Assembly: GCA_029212275.1 (NCBI GenBank) | Contig: JARGOI010000202.1 | Coordinates: forward strand, 1-5,262 | DNA: 5,262 bases | DNA from: Thalassolituus sp. | Lineage (GTDB): Bacteria; Pseudomonadota; Gammaproteobacteria; Pseudomonadales; Oceanobacteraceae | Direction: 5' to 3' | Shown: positions 1 through 4,981 of the stretch, one piece after another | How positions within the stretch are numbered: position 1 is the stretch's first letter | Layout: the number at the start of each line of letters is the position of its first letter | The notes under the pieces: generated by a model | The model's database searches: none | Told to the model about the DNA's origin: nothing | Seen by the model: the letters and a program-made list of their open reading frames with translations, nothing else | Position numbers and translations under genes: made by a program

Positions 1-12
1 TATTAACGAGGC

Positions 13-68
13 AAAGGTTATCCTTGTTTAGAAATTCGATCAAAACTCATCTAAACAAAGAAACCTTT
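13..68. repeat. Nested inverted repeat downstream of the chemoreceptor gene
   Basis: Two nested pairs of arms can be read. The outer pair is AAAGGTT (13-19) with AACCTTT (62-68). The inner pair is TTGTTTAGA (24-32) with TCTAAACAA (50-58), enclosing a 17-nt loop. Together they form an imperfect 16-bp stem with a small internal loop. It lies about 60 nt past the chemoreceptor stop codon. Neither side has a clear U-tract, so a standard intrinsic terminator is not shown. It could be a transcript-end structure or a regulatory site for a gene beyond the left edge. Confidence 0.45.
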
Positions 69-125
69 CTTTGATGACTAAAAATAAAACGCATTCAAGA
101 CAAACAGCATTTTAAAAAACACTAG

Positions 126-2069
126 CTACACAGTAAAACGTCCAACCAGCTTCTCTAAGGTATCGGAGAGACTGTTGATTTGATTGCTTGATACAGCGGT
201 TTCATTGGCTGAAAGTGCACTTTCATTAGCGACTTCTCGCACCGTTTCTAAGCTACTGGTAATCTCCTTAGCCACTTGACTTTGCTCTTCTGCTGCCGCT
301 GATATTTGTTCGGCCATCTCATTAACCGTGTTAATTGCAGAAGCAATTTCAACAAGCGACTGAGTGGCTTCTTCCGACATTGCCACACAATCCTTAGTAA
401 GACTCATACCATGATCCATAGAATCTACAGACGTACCTACACCACTTTCTAAACGTTCAATCATGACCTGAATTTCGGTAGTCGATTCCTGAGTTCGTTT
501 AGCCAACATACGAACTTCATCGGAGACAACAGCAAAGCCTCGGCCTTGATCACCAGCACGTGCAGCTTCAATGGCCGCATTAAGGGCAAGCAAGTTAGTT
601 TGATCAGCAATACTTCGGATAACATCCAATATACCGCCAATATTTTCGGTTTCGATTCGCAACTTCTCTATTTGATCGGCAGTTTGAGTAACATTATCAA
701 ATAATTGGCTTATCTTATTTTGCGTATTGGTAACAACACCCAACCCTATCCTTGCTTGCGATTCCGTGGCGCTGGCTGCTTCTCTTACTTGTAAAACACT
801 AGAAGCAACATCTGAGGATGCAACAGACATTTCTTGCATAGCCGTGGCCACTTGATCGGTTTCTTCCAGTTGCTGTTTGATACCATTTTTAGAGTCTTCA
901 GCAAGTTTTAAAAGTCGAGTAGAAGAAGACCCCATTTCAGTGCTTGATGTTAAAATTTCACCAATCATACTTTTTAAGTTATCAGCCATAATAGACATTG
1001 ATTTCATTAAATCAGTAATTTCATCGTTGCCATCAGATTTTATCTGAACACTTAATTGTCCCATAGATAGTGATTTCGCTATTTGACTCGCTTTCAATAA
1101 ACGCGTTGTTATATTTCGAGTAATAGTAACAGAGGCGAATATAGCAATGACTAAAGCAACAATCCCTAATATAGACACTAAAATTAACGCATTCTGATTG
1201 GCTTCTTGCAGCTTAGGACCTAATAAAGTCTGGTCATTCATTACTGATAATTTCACATCTTCAAAATTTTCAGAAAGCTGCTTACCCGTAACATTCATCC
1301 CATTTTCGATCTTATTTCTTCTTTCAGTAAGTATGACGTTTAAATTTTCTAAACTCGATAAATACAGTGCTCTTGTTTCATCAAATTCATTTAGTTTACT
1401 TCTGATAGAAGCATTATAAAATTCACTGTTTTTAATATTGCTTATTATGCCCGGAACTTCATCTTTCAATAATGATATTGCTTGTGAATACTTGCTCAAA
1501 TCATTATTACTAAACCACTTAGCTGTAGAAAAACGAGCTAATACTATTTTTGAATCAACTTCAGTAAACAATTCTTTCATTTCCAACGTGGGTGCTATAA
1601 TAATAAGTTCACCCATCTGCTTGAGCATTGTGTCGCCATGTGCAGACATGTCGTTGTTGAATATTTCATCTTCTTTTTGGATTAACACCACCACTTCTTC
1701 AAAAGTAGTTTGAAAGTTTTTTAACAATGGAGCTGAATTATTGATTAACTCAGCACGATCCGGTTTTTTAATATCACTCTGAGCTTCAGCAAACAAGTTA
1801 TTCAAAACTGTTAATCTTTCGTTGTACACCGATAAATAAGCAGTATCTCGAGAAAGTAAAAAATCTTTCACTGCAAGTTCAACGATCAGAAGGTTTGATT
1901 GCACCCGCCCTGCTAAGTTGGTATCTCGTGCCAAATTACGATAGTCCGTGAATCCAGTGTTCGATGCCGACAAGTTGATGACAGCAGTTAAAGTACCAAC
2001 CACCAAAAGCAGTACAATGGATCCAAATCCTAATGCGAGTTTTTTACCCAGTGTGAATTGCGTTGGCAT
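126..2069 (-). CDS. Methyl-accepting chemotaxis protein with a probable HBM-type periplasmic sensor
   Basis: An inner-membrane chemoreceptor that would sense a periplasmic ligand and control CheA through CheW. From the chosen start (647 aa) I see: TM1 at about residues 11-33, a helical periplasmic domain of about 260 residues, TM2 at about 294-316, HAMP at about 317-369, then a long methyl-accepting coiled coil. The hairpin tip at about 480-530 has the hallmark NLLALNAAIEAARAG followed by GRGFAVVSDEVR. The sensor length and a TLLGPKLQEANQ-like segment just before TM2 resemble helical bimodular (HBM) receptors such as Pseudomonas McpS, which binds TCA-cycle acids; the ligand here cannot be read. 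The C-terminus (GRFTV) is not a CheR/CheB-tethering pentapeptide. The tip-to-end length suggests the 40-heptad class. I chose the ATG at 2069 because AAGGAAA lies 7 nt upstream; the in-frame ATG at 2114 would add 15 residues but lacks a good Shine-Dalgarno. No chemotaxis genes are adjacent, so it is an orphan receptor. Confidence 0.95.
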   Translation of the reverse strand: MPTQFTLGKKLALGFGSIVLLLVVGTLTAVINLSASNTGFTDYRNLARDTNLAGRVQSNLLIVELAVKDFLLSRDTAYLSVYNERLTVLNNLFAEAQSDIKKPDRAELINNSAPLLKNFQTTFEEVVVLIQKEDEIFNNDMSAHGDTMLKQMGELIIIAPTLEMKELFTEVDSKIVLARFSTAKWFSNNDLSKYSQAISLLKDEVPGIISNIKNSEFYNASIRSKLNEFDETRALYLSSLENLNVILTERRNKIENGMNVTGKQLSENFEDVKLSVMNDQTLLGPKLQEANQNALILVSILGIVALVIAIFASVTITRNITTRLLKASQIAKSLSMGQLSVQIKSDGNDEITDLMKSMSIMADNLKSMIGEILTSSTEMGSSSTRLLKLAEDSKNGIKQQLEETDQVATAMQEMSVASSDVASSVLQVREAASATESQARIGLGVVTNTQNKISQLFDNVTQTADQIEKLRIETENIGGILDVIRSIADQTNLLALNAAIEAARAGDQGRGFAVVSDEVRMLAKRTQESTTEIQVMIERLESGVGTSVDSMDHGMSLTKDCVAMSEEATQSLVEIASAINTVNEMAEQISAAAEEQSQVAKEITSSLETVREVANESALSANETAVSSNQINSLSDTLEKLVGRFTV

Positions 2070-2076
2070 AAGGCCG

Positions 2077-2083
2077 TTTCCTT
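2077..2083 (-). promoter_or_regulatory. Ribosome binding site deciding the chemoreceptor start
   Basis: AAGGAAA on the minus strand lies 7 nt before the ATG at 2069. The alternative in-frame ATG at 2114 is preceded only by a weak AGTAGCAGT stretch. This favours the 647-residue product, which begins MPTQFTLGKKLALGFG and puts a short basic segment directly before TM1, as is usual for chemoreceptors. Confidence 0.7.
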
Positions 2084-2169
2084 GTGATAAATAGATGGGA
2101 TCAATAGGCCTCATACTGCTACTTTGGCCTAATTCGAGTGTAGATCATCTTTGTTAAAATGCATTGGCA

Positions 2170-2187
2170 TCTTATTCGTTAATAAGA
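2170..2187. repeat. Short perfect hairpin in the divergent intergenic region
   Basis: TCTTATT and AATAAGA are perfect 7-nt arms around the tetraloop CGTT. The site lies about 100 nt upstream of the chemoreceptor start codon. It has no U-tract on either strand, so a regulator-binding site or leader hairpin is more likely than a terminator. Confidence 0.4.
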
Positions 2188-2240
2188 GTTATATGTTGTC
2201 GAAACAGCAAGGCTGCCATCACAGACATCCCCCTATCACA

Positions 2241-2267
2241 ACCATAAGGGGACTAAAATTCTGTCAA
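2241..2267 (-). promoter_or_regulatory. Possible sigma-70 promoter for the chemoreceptor gene
   Basis: On the minus strand, TTGACA (2262-2267, a perfect -35) precedes TATGGT (2241-2246, four of six matches to TATAAT) with a 15-nt spacer, shorter than the preferred 17. It would give a 5' leader of about 165 nt before the ATG at 2069. The GC-rich inverted repeat CCCCT/AGGGG (2230-2251) overlaps the -10 side, so an operator is conceivable. This is a sequence match only. Confidence 0.25.
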
Positions 2268-2444
2268 CTGATTGTTTTTGTTGAGTTTTAAACTGAAATT
2301 CATAACTTTTAGAAAATTACATGTATTTGAGTGCTTTTTTGAAGACTCTTTTCATGAACTAAAAAGGATTAGGTTCATCAAAATCTTTCATCGAAAAACT
2401 CCAAATCCACGACTCAAAATAATAGAAACAAGGAATATACAAAT

Positions 2445-2504
2445 ATGAGCACTCGATTGACCTTCTTTGGTTTGCTATCACTGACGTTATTGCTAGCTGG
2501 TTGT
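2445..2504 (+). other. Lipoprotein signal peptide of the methyltransferase
   Basis: Residues 1-19 form a signal peptide: Arg4 in the n-region, a Leu/Phe-rich core, then LLAG directly before Cys20. This fits the signal peptidase II consensus. Ser21 and Ser22 follow, so there is no Asp at +2 to retain the protein in the inner membrane. Confidence 0.85.
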
Positions 2505-3299
2505 AGCTCGAAAAGTACAGAAACTAACTCCCCTAAAACTGCTGATGTCCTTGAAACGACTACAGAGCCTACGTTGCTGTCTTTTTCAGCCGACGTGCGA
2601 ACAAGCGCAGAGCAAGCTCGTGACCGTTTTCGCCATCCCGAGCAGACATTGCAATTTTTTGATGTACAACCCAACCATACGGTGGTTGAAATTTGGCCAG
2701 GTGGTGGCTGGTACACAGCGATATTGGCGCCCTACTTGCGCGATCAAGGCAAACTGGTCGCGGCCCATTGGCCAACCACGAGCAAGGTTGAATACTTCCA
2801 AAAAATTCGCGCTAACTTTGACCAACGCTTTAGCGACAAGCCGGATGTTTTTGGCGACATCACCATCGTGGCATTAGAACCCCCTGCTTACATGAGTATG
2901 GGAGAAGTCGGTCAAGCCGACCGAGTGCTCACCTTTCGTAATGTTCATAACTGGATGCGTTCGGCACAAGAGCAAGCGGTGTTTGATACCGCCTTTAGCG
3001 CATTGAAAAGTGGTGGGATTTTAGGCGTTGTCGAACATCGCGCCCCAGAGAGCTTTACTCGCGAGCAAATGATAGACAGCGGTTACGTCAGTGAAGCCTA
3101 TGTCACCGAGCTGGCAACAAACGCTGGCTTCGAACCATATAAACAGTCTGAGATTAACGCTAACCCAAAAGACACGCACATGCATCCGGCTGGTGTTTGG
3201 ACACTGCCGCCAAGTTTGCGCTTAGGAGACAAGGATAGAGAGAAGTATCTAGAGATTGGTGAGAGTGATCGAATGACGTTGTCGTTTCGTAAACCTTAA
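2445..3299 (+). CDS. Lipoprotein class I SAM-dependent methyltransferase, COG4798-like
   Basis: A 284-residue predicted methyltransferase carrying a lipoprotein signal. The N-terminus is basic then hydrophobic and ends in the lipobox LLAGC, with Cys20 as the lipidation site. Ser at +2 predicts outer-membrane delivery by the Lol rule. After a Ser/Thr-rich linker (about 21-45) comes a Rossmann-type domain. The glycine-rich motif VVEIWPGGGWYT (80-91) replaces the usual ExGxGxG SAM loop, and further conserved-looking blocks are ADRVLTFRNVHNW (158-170), LKSGGILGVVEHRA (187-200) and HPAGVWTLPPSLRL (247-260). These blocks match my memory of the COG4798 predicted methyltransferases, whose substrate I do not know. 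The ATG at 2445 has AAGGA 10 nt upstream (2430-2434). The gene looks monocistronic: divergent from the chemoreceptor and convergent with the DUF7079-like gene. By eye its base use is richer in G+C than the chemoreceptor gene. The oddity is location, since SAM is a cytoplasmic cofactor. Confidence 0.9.
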   Translation: MSTRLTFFGLLSLTLLLAGCSSKSTETNSPKTADVLETTTEPTLLSFSADVRTSAEQARDRFRHPEQTLQFFDVQPNHTVVEIWPGGGWYTAILAPYLRDQGKLVAAHWPTTSKVEYFQKIRANFDQRFSDKPDVFGDITIVALEPPAYMSMGEVGQADRVLTFRNVHNWMRSAQEQAVFDTAFSALKSGGILGVVEHRAPESFTREQMIDSGYVSEAYVTELATNAGFEPYKQSEINANPKDTHMHPAGVWTLPPSLRLGDKDREKYLEIGESDRMTLSFRKP

Positions 3300-3303
3300 C
3301 AAG

Positions 3304-3322
3304 ATTTGATCAAATATCAAAT
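3304..3322. repeat. AT-rich hairpin just after the methyltransferase stop
   Basis: ATTTGAT (3304-3310) and ATCAAAT (3316-3322) are perfect 7-nt arms with a 5-nt loop. The first 12 bases also form the palindrome ATTTGATCAAAT. It begins 5 nt after the methyltransferase stop codon. There is no G/C in the outer stem and no following T-run, so it is at best a weak transcript-end structure. Confidence 0.35.
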
Positions 3323-3333
3323 GAAGAGAAACA

Positions 3334-3362
3334 TTGGGCGACACGTAATAATGCTAGCCCAA
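3334..3362 (-). terminator. Weak candidate terminator between convergent genes
   Basis: TTGGGC and GCCCAA are perfect 6-nt arms with a 17-nt loop. On the minus strand the stem is followed by a pyrimidine-rich stretch (TGTTTCTCTTC), which could act as a poor U-tract for transcripts leaving the DUF7079-like gene. The loop is long and the T-run is interrupted, so the call is tentative. I see no better terminator in this convergent gap. Confidence 0.25.
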
Positions 3363-3423
3363 CCGACAAACTAGATGCTGTCACTAATGATCATGGCGAT
3401 ACGGAAGAAATGTAGATGAAGCA

Positions 3424-3450
3424 ATATAGATATAGATATAGATATAGATA
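3424..3450. repeat. Hexanucleotide microsatellite (ATATAG)4.5
   Basis: Four uninterrupted ATATAG units plus ATA make a perfect 27-nt tandem repeat. It ends 2 nt before the stop codon of the minus-strand DUF7079-like gene. It lies outside any recognised coding sequence, and a 6-nt unit would not shift a reading frame anyway. Copy number could vary between strains by replication slippage. No function can be read from it. Confidence 0.85.
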
Positions 3451-3452
3451 AA

Positions 3453-3797
3453 TTAAAAACTTCTCTCTTCATAAATCTCGACGACCCGCCGCCAACAGGC
3501 TTGTATGTCTTTGATAATATAAGACTTACCTTCTATCGACTTAGGTCGCTCTGTAGGCGGTAGGTTTTCGACTAACCAAGCATCAGACCACCCCGACCAC
3601 TCCCCCGCAACAGACCGAAGATTAACCTGTAAAACAGGGTAAACTTCATACCAAAGGATGTCTTCAACCTCCGTTACGGTAAGCTGACCTTCAAACATCG
3701 TACTAGCAATTTACTTATAGGTTACGTCATCTAGTTCGGTATCTAGGAACAGCTCGGACAAGGCTCGCCATATGGGTAATTTTTCTGCATGACTCAC
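3453..3797 (-). pseudogene. DUF7079-like protein gene interrupted by an in-frame TAA
   Basis: The frame runs 114 sense and stop positions from a GTG at 3797 to the terminal TAA, with one internal TAA at codon 29 (3711-3713). Residues 1-28 read VSHAEKLPIWRALSELFLDT then ELDDVTYK; after the stop the frame continues IASTMFEGQLTVTEVEDILW and later VNLRSVAGEWSGW. Both halves match what I recall of the small DUF7079 family (LSELFLDTELDD near the N-terminus, LLSVAGEWAG in the middle), so they belong to one gene. The GTG has AAGGAG 6 nt upstream and an in-frame stop further up, fixing the start. TAA is not known to be recoded as Sec or Pyl. The internal ATG at 3698, 12 nt after the stop, could allow reinitiation of an 81-residue product, but it lacks a good Shine-Dalgarno and the first conserved helix. 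Function of the family is unknown to me. The rest of the frame looks undamaged, so the lesion may be recent or a sequencing error. Confidence 0.8.
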
Positions 3798-3803
3798 AAA
3801 TAA

Positions 3804-3809
3804 CTCCTT
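3804..3809 (-). promoter_or_regulatory. Strong Shine-Dalgarno for the DUF7079-like gene
   Basis: AAGGAG on the minus strand lies 6 nt before the GTG at 3797. It shows that the gene's original start is this GTG rather than the internal ATG at 3698. An imperfect-loop palindrome, TTCTAACTTAGAA (3809-3821), abuts it and could be a regulatory site, though it may be chance. Confidence 0.75.
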
Positions 3810-3857
3810 TCTAACTTAGAACCTAAAGAAGCAACACCTGCGGACTATACAAATTAC

Positions 3858-4211
3858 CTACACCAACACCTGTCGAGTAGTGGCGATGTAATGATGAATT
3901 TGCTGCTCAGTTTTCGGATCGATCATCTCTTCTGGGCGACGATCGTTAGGACACGGCATACGAGGTGTGGTGCCAAACAAACGGCAGATCAATGGACGTT
4001 CGTCATAAACCGTGCATCCCTTTGGACCAAGATGAACACAATTAAGATGCTCTAAAGCAGCTTCATGCTCAGCGTCTGACTTTACCGGCAGGCGTGACAT
4101 TTCTTCTGAAGAGGTTGTTACCGGGCCACAGCAATCGTGGCAACCCTCAACACATTCAAATGTGGGAATGCGCTCGCGCAAACGCGCAATGATGTTTCGA
4201 TTAGTATCCAT
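3858..4211 (-). CDS. YkgJ-family cysteine-cluster protein (UPF0153-like)
   Basis: A 117-residue cytoplasmic protein with eight cysteines. Cys20, Cys24, Cys27 and Cys28 form the N-terminal cluster (FECVEGCHDCC), a variant of the CxxCxxCC signature with three residues in the first gap. Cys58 and Cys66 lie in a CVHLGPKGCTVYD block, followed by ERPLICRLFG (Cys76) and Cys87. The TVYDERPLICRLFG block is the family hallmark (PF03692-type). Members are thought to bind zinc or an iron-sulfur cluster; the role is not established. The ATG at 4211 has only a short AGAG about 5 nt upstream; no better start is seen. It lies 72 nt downstream of the DUF3297 gene and 60 nt upstream of the DUF7079-like gene, all on the minus strand, which suggests cotranscription. 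Confidence 0.9.
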   Translation of the reverse strand: MDTNRNIIARLRERIPTFECVEGCHDCCGPVTTSSEEMSRLPVKSDAEHEAALEHLNCVHLGPKGCTVYDERPLICRLFGTTPRMPCPNDRRPEEMIDPKTEQQIHHYIATTRQVLV

Positions 4212-4283
4212 ACGTGCTCTATTTATTGGGTGCGTAAGCAGAGAACGGAAAATACATTCAATGTTGGCTCACTGTCGTAGCAA

Positions 4284-4532
4284 TTAATAGTAAAAAGCTT
4301 CCACGACGCCTTTCAACTTAACCAATAGCGGCTGACCACGACGGTCTAACGCCTTTGGCGAAGCAATTTTGATCCAACCTTCACTGATGCAATATTCCTC
4401 GACATCGGTACGCTCTTTGCCATTCAGACGGATACCAATATTATGCTCGAACACTTCTTTGACGTGATGAGGACTACGAGGATTAACGGCTAGACGATCT
4501 GGCAACGCGGGAAGTGAATTAGTATCGTTCAT
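4284..4532 (-). CDS. DUF3297 family protein
   Basis: An 82-residue soluble protein without membrane segments or signal peptide. The blocks LPDRLAVNPRSPHHVKEVFE (7-26), GIRLNGKERTDVEEYCISEG (33-52) and a C-terminal DRRGQPLLVKLKGVVEAFY agree with what I remember of DUF3297 (PF11730), a small, well-conserved proteobacterial family of unknown function. The length is typical. The ATG at 4532 is preceded by CAGGTT with about 7 nt spacing, an acceptable Shine-Dalgarno. It is the first gene of the minus-strand trio and has a perfect TATAAT about 110 nt upstream. Confidence 0.9.
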   Translation of the reverse strand: MNDTNSLPALPDRLAVNPRSPHHVKEVFEHNIGIRLNGKERTDVEEYCISEGWIKIASPKALDRRGQPLLVKLKGVVEAFYY

Positions 4533-4639
4533 TTTTTAACCTGTGTTTTTAAATTGTTCTGTAAAAGCTGTTTCTGTCGATTGGCGTAGCGTAGCACGTG
4601 ACCCTAATTGGTTAAACAATGCGCTTAATTTGGTAGAAT

Positions 4640-4645
4640 ATTATA
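4640..4645 (-). promoter_or_regulatory. Candidate -10 box upstream of the DUF3297 gene
   Basis: The minus strand reads TATAAT exactly. No good -35 hexamer lies 16-18 nt upstream; TTGCAC occurs but 25 nt away. If used, transcription would start near 4633 and give a leader of about 100 nt before the ATG at 4532. The leader contains a tandem GCTAC GCTAC and a CACGTG palindrome. A weak -35 would suggest an activator or low expression. Confidence 0.35.
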
Positions 4646-4747
4646 GCGCGAAACGAACCGGGATGCGTTAGTGCAATACTACTGCCCTTTGTTATCTGTT
4701 TTGCTGAGTGAGGTAAGCAGTGATTTCACTAAAAGCCGCTTGTCCGA

Positions 4748-4762
4748 TTGTTTTGAAAACAA
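4748..4762. repeat. Near-perfect palindrome, operator-like
   Basis: TTGTTTTGAAAACAA has perfect 7-nt arms around a single central G. A one-base centre cannot form a simple hairpin loop, so a dimeric protein-binding site is a more natural reading than an RNA structure. A second CTTGT copy (4739-4743) also matches the ACAAG at 4759-4763. No adjacent promoter was recognised. Confidence 0.35.
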
Positions 4763-4820
4763 GTTCATATAACTCACCATCTTAAATTTTATTAATCCAT
4801 TCTTTGAGCTTTTGGGTGGT

Positions 4821-4849
4821 GTGTATTTCTACTATTTCTTAAAATACAC
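4821..4849. repeat. AT-rich inverted repeat
   Basis: GTGTATTT (4821-4828) and AAATACAC (4842-4849) are perfect 8-nt arms with a 13-nt loop. No T-run follows on either strand. It may be a transcript-end hairpin for the minus-strand transporter (130 nt past its stop) or a chance AT-rich match. Confidence 0.35.
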
Positions 4850-4905
4850 GTCTCTTCCTAATGAAGATGTAACGATTATATAACCTGAGTCATACTGGGA
4901 ACGTA

Positions 4906-4950
4906 ATGAAAATCATAAATTGCACGCATGAATGGGCGAAATGTAGCTAA
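4906..4950 (+). pseudogene. Possible 5' remnant of a GNAT acetyltransferase gene
   Basis: An ATG opens a 14-codon frame, MKIINCTHEWAKCS then TAA. The first nine residues (MKIINCTHE) resemble the start of a subgroup of phosphinothricin-type GNAT acetyltransferases, which I recall beginning MKIINCTxEQHAxAIL. Identity is lost at residue 10 and no downstream acetyltransferase sequence is seen in any frame. A GGGA lies 7-8 nt before the ATG. Nine residues are too few for a firm call; a chance match is quite possible. Confidence 0.2.
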
Positions 4951-4981
4951 GGTAGGATTTTTGGCTGATAGTTATTTATGT

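Larger units (their letters stand above)
2070..2444. other. Divergent intergenic region between chemoreceptor and methyltransferase genes
   Basis: This AT-rich stretch separates two divergently transcribed genes and should hold both promoters. I find no convincing ORF. On the minus strand a perfect TTGACA (2262-2267) is followed after only 15 nt by TATGGT (2241-2246), a possible but short-spaced sigma-70 promoter for the chemoreceptor. No good FliA-type (sigma-28) promoter was found. Small inverted repeats include TCTTATT/AATAAGA (2170-2187, 4-nt loop), CCCCT/AGGGG (2230-2251) and ATGAAC/GTTCAT (2354-2378). The plus-strand promoter for the methyltransferase could not be pinned down; AATAAT at 2418-2423 resembles a -10 box but has no -35 partner. 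Confidence 0.6.
4533..4981. other. Gene-poor intergenic stretch with palindromes and a possible gene remnant
   Basis: About 450 nt with no gene I can support. It holds the -10 candidate for the DUF3297 gene, a 15-nt palindrome at 4748-4762, an 8-bp inverted repeat at 4821-4849, and a 14-codon plus-strand frame at 4906-4950 that may be the broken 5' end of an acetyltransferase gene. A 33-codon minus-strand frame (4679-4780) lacks a Shine-Dalgarno and recognisable similarity. No terminator with a T-run was found downstream of the transporter gene. Confidence 0.6.

Noticed and set aside
1198..1713. Two open frames on the plus strand inside the chemoreceptor gene
   Set aside because: They are antisense to a clear chemoreceptor coding sequence, have no recognisable protein features and reflect its codon composition.
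2096..2135. A possible sigma-28 (FliA) promoter for the chemoreceptor (CAAAGTAG then GCCTATTG)
   Set aside because: The spacer is 9 nt rather than 11 and both elements match the consensus TAAAGTTT / GCCGATAA poorly.
2414..2877. Several overlapping frames on both strands within the methyltransferase gene
   Set aside because: They are shadows of the methyltransferase frame, which has a signal peptide, a Shine-Dalgarno and family motifs.
3357..3363. GCCCAAC, which fits the RYYYAAC box of an integron attC site
   Set aside because: No matching GTTRRRY box lies at a suitable distance and no cassette array or integrase is visible.
3321..3374. Short plus-strand frame MKRNIGRHVIMLAQPTN after the methyltransferase gene
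   Set aside because: It has only 17 codons, no Shine-Dalgarno and overlaps the hairpin candidates.
4679..4780. A 33-codon minus-strand frame beginning MVSYMNLFSKQSDK
   Set aside because: There is no Shine-Dalgarno, no similarity I recognise and no membrane or toxin-like pattern. A frame of this length is expected by chance.
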